From contig NZ_CP023439.1 of NCBI RefSeq assembly GCF_002354895.1, forward strand, positions 2,108,001 to 2,172,000: a stretch of DNA of 64,000 nt, in the 5' to 3' direction. A program made the translations under genes and the position numbers. Of this stretch, positions 38,973 through 47,453 are shown piece by piece (the stretch's first letter is position 1; each line of letters starts with the position of its first letter). This stretch comes from Thauera sp. K11. GTDB lineage: Bacteria > Pseudomonadota > Gammaproteobacteria > Burkholderiales > Rhodocyclaceae. A model generated the notes under the pieces. The model was not told where the DNA came from. It saw only the letters and a list, made by a program, of their open reading frames with translations, and made no database searches.

Positions 38973-39912
38973 AGCCCCACTTGTACGCGATCTCGCTCAC
39001 CGACACGCGTTCGCCGCCCGCCAGTTCGGCGCGGACCTGGTCCAGCCTCAGGTTGCGCAGGAAGCTCATCGGACTGGTGCCGCAGGCATTGCGAAAACCG
39101 GCGAACAGCGTGCGCACGCTGGCACCCGCGTGTTCGGCCAGCAGTTCGATGCTGAGGGGCTCGTTGAGATGGGCGCGGATGTATTCCTCCGCGCGCTTCA
39201 CGTAGTAAGGCGAAGCTGCCTTTCCGGTCCCTCCGGCCAGCAATTCGCTGACCGTACTGGGAACGCCGTACAGCAGGGCATTGATCAGGCTGGATTCGAA
39301 CTGCTTGAGTACCAGCGGCTGGTGGAGGGGATGGTCGGGTTGAGCCACGGCATCCATCAGCAGACCGAGCAACTGGGCGAAATAGGCCCCGCCGCTGCGC
39401 GTCAGATCGAGTTCCGGACAGAACTCGGGCGGCCTCTCGCATTCCCCGCCCAGATGCTGGCGACAGTGGAACAGCATCTGGTCCCGGTCGATCCGCAGCA
39501 CGATCTGCGGCGCCCCGCCCTCCCAGCGCATGGAGAGGGGCAGGCCGGGCGACACCAGGGAAGCGAGGCCGGGCCGCGACTCGAAACGATGGCCGCCGCA
39601 ATGGATGAATGCAGAACCGCGAACGGGGATCTGCACCAGGTAGAAGCTGTCCAGCCGACCGGGATCGATCTTCACTCCCGTACCGTACTCAAGCCGGCTC
39701 AGGGACAGGCGCCCCCGGCGCACGTGGTGCATGAAGGCGTTGACGCGTTCCCCCGTACGAAGCGGAGCCAGATCGTGGGGTTTGAAGACCTGGCCCACAC
39801 GCTCCCTGACGCTGTCGGTGTCGTCCAGTTGGAACAGCAGATTGCTCGAAGCGACCAGGGCCGCGTCCCTAACGCGGCCATGGCCCGGCAAGGCGGGTTC
39901 ATCCAGCAGCAT
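38887..39912 (-). CDS. AraC-family transcriptional regulator, convergent with the first
   Basis: A 341-residue AraC regulator. Its sensor domain includes DSFYLVQIPVRGSAFIHCGG, and the C-terminal double helix-turn-helix includes LSIELLAEHAGASVRTLFAGF and GFNHLGRFAREYKRRFGESP. ATG 39912 is chosen because GGAGGAG lies just upstream; in-frame starts at 39930 and 39993 are possible. It overlaps the 3' end of the preceding AraC gene by 86 bases on the opposite strand. The C-terminal segments of the two proteins are alike, suggesting related regulators. Its target is unknown. Confidence 0.83.
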   Translation of the reverse strand: MLLDEPALPGHGRVRDAALVASSNLLFQLDDTDSVRERVGQVFKPHDLAPLRTGERVNAFMHHVRRGRLSLSRLEYGTGVKIDPGRLDSFYLVQIPVRGSAFIHCGGHRFESRPGLASLVSPGLPLSMRWEGGAPQIVLRIDRDQMLFHCRQHLGGECERPPEFCPELDLTRSGGAYFAQLLGLLMDAVAQPDHPLHQPLVLKQFESSLINALLYGVPSTVSELLAGGTGKAASPYYVKRAEEYIRAHLNEPLSIELLAEHAGASVRTLFAGFRNACGTSPMSFLRNLRLDQVRAELAGGERVSVSEIAYKWGFNHLGRFAREYKRRFGESPSATLRHRPD

Positions 39913-40397
39913 CGTCTCCTCCAGCACCATTTCGGCACATTGCGCACCAAAACGGATGGATCGGGCACGGCAGTCGCTGTCCGATTGCCGCATCCGGATC
40001 GCTTTTCATTTTTCGTGCCCTTCAAGACTGCCCGGCTCGCCCTCGCCTTTTCCAGGCAATGAGCTGGCCAAGCATCGGGCTCGCCTTCATCTCGGCAGCG
40101 TGTGCGCGAGATGGGCGATTTCCTGGCCCGTTGTCTTATCGACTCGAAGGGTGTCTCCTGCCACCGCCGGCCGCATGCCGATGCGCAATCGGATACTGGC
40201 CGGGAAGCTGCGGCGCAGTGTATCGCTTTGCGTTCGTGGCCGTCGAGGAGCGAGACGGCCGCAATGAAATCTCAGGCCATGGATCCGGATGACCGGCGAT
40301 GACGTCCGGACTGCCCGGTCCATGTGCCTGCGACGATACGGACACGAACGCCGGACGATGCTCGCCGCCGGGCGGGCTTTCGCTCCCTCGCCCGCCG
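39913..40397. other. 485-base intergenic region with no recognised feature
   Basis: This lies between the second AraC gene start and the pgi stop. It is less GC-rich than its neighbours. I find no gene, RNA or convincing terminator; short frames on both strands have no coding character I recognise. Confidence 0.5.
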
Positions 40398-42044
40398 TCA
40401 GGATGCGGCGCGTACCGCGGCGATCAGCCCCAAGGTGGAGCCGTCGTGCACGCCGGGCGCGCCGCCGGCCAGTTCGGCGCCGATGCGAGCCGCGATCTGC
40501 TTGCCCAGTTCCACGCCCCACTGGTCGAAGGCGTTGATGTCCCAGATGACGCTCTGCACGAAGACCTTGTGCTCGTACAGTGCGACCAGCGCGCCCAGCG
40601 ACCGCGGCGACAGGTCGGGCAGCAGCAGCGTGTTGCTGGGCCGGTTGCCGGGGAAGACCCTGTGCGGTACCAGCGCTTCGAGCGCCTCGCCGGCCAGCCC
40701 GGCGGCCGACAGTTCGGCGCGCACTTCGCCGGCCGTCCGGCCCACCATCAGCGCCTTGCTCTGCGCGATGCAGTTGGCCAGCAGCAGGCGGTGATGGTCC
40801 GCGAGGCCGTGGCTCGCCGTGAGCGGGGCGATGAAATCGACCGGGATGAGGTCGGTGCCCTGGTGCAGCAACTGGAAGAAGGCATGCTGGCCGTTGGTGC
40901 CGGGCTCGCCCCAGATCACCGGACAGGCGGGCGTGTCGACCGGCCGGCCGTCGCGGGTGACGGACTTGCCGTTGCTTTCCATCTCGAGCTGCTGCAGGTA
41001 GGCCGGCAGCCGCGCCAGCGCCTGCGCGTAGGGCGCGACGGATACGCTGGCCGAGCCGAAGAAGCCGCGGTACCACACGCCCAGGAGGCCGAGGATGACC
41101 GGCATGTTGCGTTCCGGCGGCGCTTCGGCGAAGTGCCGGTCCATGGCGCAGGCGCCGTCGAGCAGGGCGTCGAAGCCGTCGCGCCCGACGTACAGCGCGA
41201 TGGGCAGGCCGACCGCCGACCACATCGAATAGCGCCCGCCCACCCAGTCCCAGAAGCCGAACATGTTGGCGGGGTCGATGCCGAAGGCGGCGACCCGCTG
41301 CGCATTCGTCGATACGGCGACGAAGTGCTTCGCGACGTCGGCCTCGGCCGCGCCGCCGGCGAGGAACCAGGCGCGCGCGCTGGCGGCGTTGGTCATGGTC
41401 TCGACGGTGGTGAAGGTCTTCGAGGCGACGATGAAGAGGGTGGTGGCGGGCTTCACCCGCGCCAGCACGCCGGCCAGGTGGTCGCCGTCGATGTTGGACA
41501 CGAAATGCATCGCCAGGCGCGGATGGCCGTGGGCGGCCAGTGCCTGGCAGGCCATCGCGGGGCCGAGGTCGGAGCCGCCGATGCCGATGTTGACGATGTC
41601 GGTGATCGCCTCGCCGGTATGGCCGCGCCAGCGCCCTTCCCTCACCGCTTCGGCGAACGCGCCCATGCGCCGCAGCACGTCGCGCACGGCGGGCATCACG
41701 TCGGCGCCGTCCACCTCGAGCGGCGCATCGCCGCGGTTGCGCAGCGCGACGTGCAGCACCGCGCGGTCTTCGGTGTTGTTGATGCGCTGCCCGCCGAACA
41801 TCGCGGCGCGCGCCGCCTCGAGCCCGCGCTCGCGCGCGAGCGCGGCCAGCAGCGCCATGCCGCGGTCGTCGATGCGGTTCTTGGAGTAGTCCAGGAACAG
41901 CCCGGCGGCGCGCACCGAGAAGCGCTCGAAGCGCGCCGGGTCGGCGGCGAACAGCGCGGACATCGGCCGCTCGCCGGTTTCGTCGCGATGGGCGGCGAGT
42001 GCGCGCCAGGCCGGCGTCTGGGTCAGCGGGGTGGGTGGGTTCAT
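40398..42044 (-). CDS. pgi: Glucose-6-phosphate isomerase
   Basis: This cytoplasmic enzyme interconverts glucose-6-phosphate and fructose-6-phosphate. The 548-residue length is typical. Motifs include [23 protein letters not shown], the PGI signature [36 protein letters not shown] with catalytic Glu and His, and [20 protein letters not shown]. The ribosome binding site GAGGAA lies four bases before ATG 42044 and overlaps the end of a short upstream frame. Confidence 0.97.
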   Translation of the reverse strand: MNPPTPLTQTPAWRALAAHRDETGERPMSALFAADPARFERFSVRAAGLFLDYSKNRIDDRGMALLAALARERGLEAARAAMFGGQRINNTEDRAVLHVALRNRGDAPLEVDGADVMPAVRDVLRRMGAFAEAVREGRWRGHTGEAITDIVNIGIGGSDLGPAMACQALAAHGHPRLAMHFVSNIDGDHLAGVLARVKPATTLFIVASKTFTTVETMTNAASARAWFLAGGAAEADVAKHFVAVSTNAQRVAAFGIDPANMFGFWDWVGGRYSMWSAVGLPIALYVGRDGFDALLDGACAMDRHFAEAPPERNMPVILGLLGVWYRGFFGSASVSVAPYAQALARLPAYLQQLEMESNGKSVTRDGRPVDTPACPVIWGEPGTNGQHAFFQLLHQGTDLIPVDFIAPLTASHGLADHHRLLLANCIAQSKALMVGRTAGEVRAELSAAGLAGEALEALVPHRVFPGNRPSNTLLLPDLSPRSLGALVALYEHKVFVQSVIWDINAFDQWGVELGKQIAARIGAELAGGAPGVHDGSTLGLIAAVRAAS

Positions 42045-42427
42045 GTCATTCCTCGAAACCGCGGATGCGCTTGTCGCGCAGAGTCTGTTTGGCGCGCTCC
42101 AGGCGCTCGATCAGTTCGGGGCCGCTCGCCGGCGACGATACCGGAATTGCCGATGACGTAGAACCCCATCCGCCCCGGACACCGCGTTCCCTCGCCGGAA
42201 TCCCGGCTTCCCGCCCGTCGGCGGAGAAACTTGTCGTCAACCGCGCGGACCAATCGACGGCATGGGCTTGCAATCCGCACGTCCGCCCCAATCTGAAAAA
42301 AATTGATCGAACGTTTGAAGCCCTTTCCGTAACGGTTCATCCGCGCCTTCCTGGCGACGCGGCCTGCGCGGGCATGTGCGGCCGCGAGCACGTCCGCGAA
42401 CCGGAATACTCCGATGGAGAACAACAG
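42045..42427. other. Gap between pgi and ribA with a short C-terminal-like frame
   Basis: On the minus strand, bases 42046–42130 encode [20 protein letters not shown] and then [10 protein letters not shown], ending at a TGA one base before the pgi ATG. The charged helical end looks like a genuine protein C-terminus, but the only start (TTG 42291) gives an unconvincing 81-residue product. It may be the tail of a disrupted gene formerly upstream of pgi. I do not recognise the family. The rest of the gap must include the ribA promoter. Confidence 0.3.
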
Positions 42428-43585
42428 ATGCGCCAAGCCGAGCGTGCCATTTTCGATCTGCGACGCGGACTTCCCGTCCTGCTGCGCGATTCCGCCGGGG
42501 ACACCCTGGTTCAGGCCGTCGAAGGATTGCACGACGAAGCCCTTGCGGCGCTCGAAGCCCTCGCCGGCTCCGCCGCGCAACTGGTGCTGAGCCGGCACCG
42601 CATGGCCGCGCTGGGCCAGGGGGACGCGCACGACGCGGTGGCACTCTCCCTGCCCGGAAGGCCGGACTGCGGCGGGCTGCGCGAGCTGGCCTGGACGCGG
42701 GGCGCGAGCCTGCCGGCCGCCACCACGCAGGCCGCCGGCAATCGCGCCGAGCGCGCGGCGCTGCGGCTGCTCGGACGGGCGCAACTGGTGCCCGCGGCCG
42801 TTGCCTGCGCCGTGGCGCCGGAACATGCCGGCGTGGTGGCGGCCGAGGTGGCCTGCGGCAACCTGCTCGCGGTGGATGCGGCCGAGGCGCTGCGCCTGTG
42901 CGACGGCGGCTCCGGCAGCCTGACCCGCGTCAGCGAGGCGCGCGTGCCGCTGGCGGAGGCAGAGAACAGCCGCTTCGTGCTGTTCCGCGAGGCCGACGGC
43001 CTTCACGAGCACGTCGCCATCGTGATCGGCGACGTCGCGGGCTGGCCGGATGCGGTGCCGGTACGCCTGCATTCCTCGTGCCTCACCGGCGACCTGTTCG
43101 GCAGCCTGCGCTGCGACTGCGGCGAACAACTGCGCCGCGGCGTGGCCGCGATCGACGCGCAGGGCGGCGGCGTGCTGCTGTACCTGTCGCAGGAAGGCCG
43201 CGGCATCGGCCTTGCCAACAAGTTGCGTGCCTACGGCCTGCAGGACGAGGGCCTGGACACCATCGACGCCGACCAGGTGATCGGCTTTTCCAAGGACGAA
43301 CGCAACTTCCGCATCGCCTACGAGATGCTGGAACAACTCGGGGTGACCAAGGTGAAGCTGCTGACCAACAATCCGGGCAAGGTGGAAGCCCTGCAGCGCG
43401 CGGGCATCAACGTCGTCGCGCGCGAGGCCATCTACGGCGAGGTCACGGCGCAGAACCAGCGCTACCTGCAGACCAAGGCCCATCGCCACGGCCACTGGCT
43501 GCACGAACTGCTCGGCGAGCAGGACGAGCCGGCCTCCACCGAGCCCGAGCGCCTGCCCGCACCCGGCGCGGTGAGCGGCGCCTGA
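42428..43585 (+). CDS. ribA: GTP cyclohydrolase II with N-terminal extension
   Basis: This catalyses the first step of riboflavin synthesis, opening GTP to a diaminopyrimidine. The C-terminal half (about 190–370) has the zinc Cys motif SSCLTGDLFGSLRCDCGEQL (Cys218, Cys229, Cys231), SQEGRGIGLANKLRAYGLQ and LTNNPGKVEALQRAGI. The ~190-residue N-terminal part lacks the DHBP synthase motifs of RibBA fusions, so it is a degenerate or different domain. ATG 42428 has GGAG about eight bases upstream. It may supply flavin generally; a link to the flavin oxygenase cluster is not shown. Confidence 0.9.
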   Translation: MRQAERAIFDLRRGLPVLLRDSAGDTLVQAVEGLHDEALAALEALAGSAAQLVLSRHRMAALGQGDAHDAVALSLPGRPDCGGLRELAWTRGASLPAATTQAAGNRAERAALRLLGRAQLVPAAVACAVAPEHAGVVAAEVACGNLLAVDAAEALRLCDGGSGSLTRVSEARVPLAEAENSRFVLFREADGLHEHVAIVIGDVAGWPDAVPVRLHSSCLTGDLFGSLRCDCGEQLRRGVAAIDAQGGGVLLYLSQEGRGIGLANKLRAYGLQDEGLDTIDADQVIGFSKDERNFRIAYEMLEQLGVTKVKLLTNNPGKVEALQRAGINVVAREAIYGEVTAQNQRYLQTKAHRHGHWLHELLGEQDEPASTEPERLPAPGAVSGA

Positions 43586-43636
43586 ACGCGCGGCGGGGCG
43601 GCGCCGGCATCCGGGTTCCGGCCATGCCTGCCCGCC

Positions 43637-44464
43637 TCAGGCCACGCCCCACCGCGGGCCGTGCGCGGCCAGCGTCGTCAGGTCGAAGTCCTTCGCCTCT
43701 TCGATGATCCGCGCCAGCGTGGATGCGAAGTGACGGACGAGACGCTCGCCCAGGGCGGCATCGGCGAGCTTCGCATTGCCGGTCACGCCGCCCGCGTTGA
43801 GGTCCTGCGCCATCCAGCCGAAGCCCGCTTCCCCGCCCGGGCGCAGCAGGCGTCCGGCACGCTCCAGGTCCCGGCCCAGCGAGCGGAAGTCATCCACGGC
43901 TTCGGTCCGGACCTTGTGCGGCGCCAGGTGCAGCATCATCGCCGTCTCGAGGGCGCCGCCATGGATGCCGTGGCGCAGTTCGTCCGCCGGCAGCGCGTCC
44001 GGCGGCGGCGCGAAGCGCAGGTAGTTGGCGCGCACCACGAGCATGCGATGTGCCGCCCGCAGCTTCAGCGCGGCCAGATCGACGATGGCGGTGTTGCCGC
44101 CGTGGCTGTTGAACAGCACCAGCCTGCGGATTCCGGCCCGCGCCACGCCGTCGCCGAGGTCGACCACGGTGGCGAGCGCGTTTTCCGGCGCCAGGCTCAG
44201 GGTGCCGGCGAATGCCGTGTGCTCCAGGCTCAGCCCCACGGCAAGCGGCGGCAGCACGCACAACGGCAGGTCCGGCCGCAGCTTCGGCAGCGCCGCCTGC
44301 AGCAGGCCGAGCGCAATGTCGAGATCGGTGGACAGCGGCAGATGCTCGCCATGCTGCTCGATCGCCGCCAGCGGCAGGACGGCGACGGCATCGGCCGCTG
44401 CGAGGCCGGCGATGCGGCGCGGCGTCAGATCCTGCCACCAGGGCATCGTGGCGTCGCGGGTCAT
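43637..44464 (-). CDS. Creatininase-family amidohydrolase
   Basis: A 275-residue member of the creatininase/MftE fold. The metal-binding motif is EQHGEHLPLSTD (Glu36, His38, Asp47), with NSHGGN and HGGALETAMML further on. Substrates in the family vary (creatinine, formamides, peptides); this one cannot be named. ATG 44464 has AGGAG nine bases upstream. It converges with ribA, whose stop is 51 bases away. The upstream gap to 44738 (274 bases) has no gene I can see. Confidence 0.88.
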   Translation of the reverse strand: MTRDATMPWWQDLTPRRIAGLAAADAVAVLPLAAIEQHGEHLPLSTDLDIALGLLQAALPKLRPDLPLCVLPPLAVGLSLEHTAFAGTLSLAPENALATVVDLGDGVARAGIRRLVLFNSHGGNTAIVDLAALKLRAAHRMLVVRANYLRFAPPPDALPADELRHGIHGGALETAMMLHLAPHKVRTEAVDDFRSLGRDLERAGRLLRPGGEAGFGWMAQDLNAGGVTGNAKLADAALGERLVRHFASTLARIIEEAKDFDLTTLAAHGPRWGVA

Positions 44465-44738
44465 GGGAGGGATCTCCTGCGGCTGTGTTTCGTGCCGGCG
44501 ATCATAGCCGCGGGATCGGCGCAGCGGTGCCCGGAAACACCCGGACGCCACCCTCGCCGCCGCCTGTCCCGGCCAAAGGCAGGCCACGAACCAAATGCCG
44601 GGGCGGCGGTCTTCCCTGCGGCGATGCATGGCAGGATCCACACCCGCCGCTTCCATCGCCGCAGTATGACTTTGGTCAACGCCCTCTTTCCAGCTTGCGG
44701 GTATAACCCTGCCCGACTGAATTCAAGATCGAGATCCA

Positions 44739-45008
44739 ATGAAAAGCCACGCCACGGAAAAGATCCTGCCAGAAAACCCGCGCTTCCATCTGCCGAAAGG
44801 GGACGGCCTGTTCCTGCCCATTCCTTTCCTCTTCGTGACCGAGCGGATGCAGGGAGACATCCTGAGCGAGCGCGCGGTGATCCTCGGCTCGCTCCCCTCC
44901 CCCGCGCGCGAACAGCAGATCAAGATCTTCGAGCGTTACGATCCGAAATCGAGCTTCGACGCCTTCCAGGACATCCTGCGCCTGTTCGGCGTCGAGCAGG
45001 AAAGCTGA
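44739..45008 (+). CDS. Conserved-looking 89-aa protein of unknown function
   Basis: ATG 44739 has a weak GAGA site upstream; TATAAC at 44702–44707 could be a -10 box. The product is soluble, mixed alpha/beta in character, with motifs FHLPKGDGLFLPIPFLF and FERYDPKSSFDAFQDILRLFG. There is no signal peptide or membrane helix beyond one mildly hydrophobic strand. I do not recognise the family. It is followed by a DUF2905 gene 55 bases downstream. Confidence 0.6.
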   Translation: MKSHATEKILPENPRFHLPKGDGLFLPIPFLFVTERMQGDILSERAVILGSLPSPAREQQIKIFERYDPKSSFDAFQDILRLFGVEQES

Positions 45009-45063
45009 CGGAAAGACCCAAGCGGCGGCATGCAGCCGCCCGGCGCGTGCCCGAGGGCCGACC

Positions 45064-45264
45064 ATGCAGCGCTTCCTGATCCTCATCGGCCTCGTCTTCA
45101 TCGCCGCCGGCCTGTCATGGCCGTGGCTGTCCCGCCTGCCCTTCGGTCGCCTGCCGGGCGACATCTCGATCGAGCGGGACGATTTCAGTTTTCATTTTCC
45201 GCTGATGACGGGCGTGCTGCTGTCGCTCGTACTGACCTTGCTGCTCTGGTTGTGGAGAAAATAG
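45064..45264 (+). CDS. DUF2905 small membrane protein
   Basis: A 66-residue protein with two transmembrane helices (FLILIGLVFIAAGLSWPWL and TGVLLSLVLTLLLWLWR) flanking the family motif RLPGDISIERDDFSFHFPL. This is the full DUF2905 pattern. The function is unknown; it is an inner-membrane protein. Confidence 0.88.
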   Translation: MQRFLILIGLVFIAAGLSWPWLSRLPFGRLPGDISIERDDFSFHFPLMTGVLLSLVLTLLLWLWRK

Positions 45265-45616
45265 CGCGCAGCCACGCGGCGGTGGCGCAGGCGGCCGCCG
45301 ACCGGCCCTGAAGAACGGCGTCGCGTTTCAGATCGATCCACTGGATGGATGGCGGCTCGAAGCGGCCTCGCAACGTGCGCACGGCGGCGGTAGAATACGC
45401 GCTTCGACGCCGGCAGGCCGTGCCGCAGGATCGGGGCACTGGATGTCGGCAAGGGTCCAGCCCTGATCGCGTCGGGTCCCCATGACCTTGCCTCCGCTTC
45501 CTTCCGCATGGGAGCGGCAACGCCTCATCTGCTTTTCGGACATTCATTTTTTCGGCCCGTGCCACGGCGTCCGGCCTTGCCGCGCGCAATCGCGGATCAC
45601 TGCTGATCAGACAACC
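45265..45616 (+). other. 352-base leader region before the H-NS-like gene
   Basis: No gene is certain. TAGAAT at 45391–45396 resembles a -10 element in a context (GGCGGTAGAATACGCGC) of the type often seen at strong betaproteobacterial promoters; a clear -35 is lacking. If used, it would leave a leader of about 210 bases before ATG 45617, which could be a structured UTR or small RNA. The frame also extends upstream to ATG 45482 but without homology. Confidence 0.35.
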
Positions 45617-46069
45617 ATGCCATCCCGCGTCAGCCCATCCCTGCGTCAATACACACAAGAAGAACTCCAGGCCCTGCTGCAGGCGATCAAGGACGCAATC
45701 GCAGCAAGAGAGGCCGCAGCGGAAGAACGCCCGGCGGTGCGCCCCGCCCACCTCACGTCTCCGGAAATGGCCGGCGAAGCGCCACGGATCGCTCCCGCGC
45801 TTCCCCCCGCGGATGAATCCGCCCGCACGCCCGAGCCCCGGTCCGTGGCAGCGGCAGCGGCCGCCGACGCCCCGGTGCCGGGCGAATCCGCCACCGCCGG
45901 ACAGCCGCTCCCGCCCCCCGAGGTCAGATACATGCACCCCTCGAACCGCAACATGACCTGGTCGGGCGAAGGGATGCGACCGGAATGGATCGACGCCTAC
46001 CTGGCTCAGGGCGGCTCCTGGATCGCGCTGCGGAACGCCGCCGAAAAGCTCGCGCCCCGCAAGCGCTGA
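45617..46069 (+). CDS. H-NS-like DNA-binding protein with altered core motif
   Basis: A 150-residue protein. Residues ~12–36 form a charged helix (YTQEELQALLQAIKDAIAAR) that could oligomerise. Residues ~37–95 are a Pro/Ala/Glu-rich linker. The C-terminus matches the H-NS DNA-binding fold, YMHPSNRNMTWSGEGMRPEW followed by IDAYLAQGG. In the family the minor-groove hook is G-R-G; here Glu replaces Arg (SGEG), with Arg shifted two positions later. ATG 45617 lacks a good ribosome site; ATG 45482 would add 45 residues. It converges with the secretion genes, 43 bases away. It may be a modified xenogene silencer or an antagonist. Confidence 0.65.
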   Translation: MPSRVSPSLRQYTQEELQALLQAIKDAIAAREAAAEERPAVRPAHLTSPEMAGEAPRIAPALPPADESARTPEPRSVAAAAAADAPVPGESATAGQPLPPPEVRYMHPSNRNMTWSGEGMRPEWIDAYLAQGGSWIALRNAAEKLAPRKR

Positions 46070-46112
46070 AGCGCGCTTCCTTTTCCGGGGCCCGGCGTCG
46101 ATGGCGCGGCGC

Positions 46113-47453
46113 TCAGCGCTCGCGCCAGGCCTTGTCGAAACTGGTTGCGATGGGATCGAGCAGATAGGCGAGGAAGGTCCGTTCCCCGGTGCGGACGAAC
46201 ACGTCGGCAAACATCCCCGGCTGGATCTTCTGTCCTGCGAGACGGGCAAGCTCGGTTTCCGGCACCTCGATGCGGACGAGGAAGTAGCTCTGGCCGCTGC
46301 GTTCGTCCTCGATGACGTCGGCCGACAGGTAGGTGACCGAACCTTCCAGTTCGGGCAGGGTGCGCTGGTCGAAGGCGGACAGCTTGATGCCGGCGGAAAG
46401 CCCGGGCCGTATGCGGTCCACGTCCTGGGGGCGGACTTTCGCTTCTATCATCAAGCGGTCGTCCCCGGGAACGATTTCCAGCAGCACTTCGCCCGGCGCC
46501 ACCACGCCGCCCTCGGTATGGGTCTTGAGGCCGGTGACCGTGCCCGCCACCGGCGAGCGCAGCTCGGTCTGCGCCAGTACGTAGTCGGCGGCCTGCATGC
46601 GCTCCAGGTAGTCGAATATCTCCGTCTGCACCTTGCGCAGTTCTTCGGTCACTTCTTCATTGAAGGTCTTGCGCACCTGGAACTTCTGCAGTTCCCGCTC
46701 GCTGATCGTCGACCTCGCCGATGCGATGTCCGAGGCATGTTCCGCGCGCTCCCCCTCGAGACGGGCGATTTCGCGCTCCAGGTTGCGATATTTCGTCTTC
46801 TCCACCATGCCCTTGCTGAGCAGATCGGTGAGCCCCGCCAGTTCCGTGCGAAGGCTTTCGAGCTGTGTTTCCTTGGCCTTGCGCAGACCGGCCAGGCCCT
46901 CGATCGCAGCCTGGGTGGAGGCGATCTGCTTGTCGAGGATACCCAGATGGCCGAGGATCGATGCCCGCCGTGCGGCGAACTGCGACTGCTGGGTCTGCAG
47001 CAGTCCGGCGATGCGGGTGTCGTCGCGCCGCCCCATCAATTCGGCCGGCCACACGATCTCGGCGCGGCCGTCGCGTTCGGCGACGAGGCGCGCCTGCAGG
47101 GCGAGCGCCGCGTCGTACTGGGTCTGGAGCACGCCCTGCGAGGCCCCGGCACGGGTTTCGTCGAGGCGGATCACCACGTCGCCGGCCTGGACCTGGTCGC
47201 CGTCGCGTACCAGGATCGCCTTGATGACACCGCCTTCCTGGTGCTGGATCTTCTTGCGGTTGCCGGCGACCTTGACGATGCCCGACGCGATCACCGCGCT
47301 CGACAGCGGCGCCAGCGACGACCACAGCACGGCGCCGCCGAAGGTCGCGGCCAGGATGGCGATGCCGATCCGGCGCCAAAGCCGCAACTGCGCAGTGGCC
47401 TCGGCGTCGCCGATCACCAGGCCGGGCGGACGCGAATGGGCGAGGTCAGGCAT
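46113..47453 (-). CDS. Type I secretion periplasmic adaptor (HlyD/PrtE family)
   Basis: The 446-residue membrane fusion protein has one transmembrane helix at about 30–52, a biotinyl-lipoyl-like half motif (GNRKKIQHQEGGVIKAILVRDGDQV), a long coiled coil (about 140–290) and the returning lipoyl half (ELRSPVAGTVTGLKTHTEGGVV). The C-terminal beta domain ends with GMFADVFVRTGERTFLAYLLDP, an HlyD signature. It overlaps the ABC gene by eight bases. It bridges the exporter to a TolC-type channel, which is not encoded in the window. Confidence 0.95.
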   Translation of the reverse strand: MPDLAHSRPPGLVIGDAEATAQLRLWRRIGIAILAATFGGAVLWSSLAPLSSAVIASGIVKVAGNRKKIQHQEGGVIKAILVRDGDQVQAGDVVIRLDETRAGASQGVLQTQYDAALALQARLVAERDGRAEIVWPAELMGRRDDTRIAGLLQTQQSQFAARRASILGHLGILDKQIASTQAAIEGLAGLRKAKETQLESLRTELAGLTDLLSKGMVEKTKYRNLEREIARLEGERAEHASDIASARSTISERELQKFQVRKTFNEEVTEELRKVQTEIFDYLERMQAADYVLAQTELRSPVAGTVTGLKTHTEGGVVAPGEVLLEIVPGDDRLMIEAKVRPQDVDRIRPGLSAGIKLSAFDQRTLPELEGSVTYLSADVIEDERSGQSYFLVRIEVPETELARLAGQKIQPGMFADVFVRTGERTFLAYLLDPIATSFDKAWRER

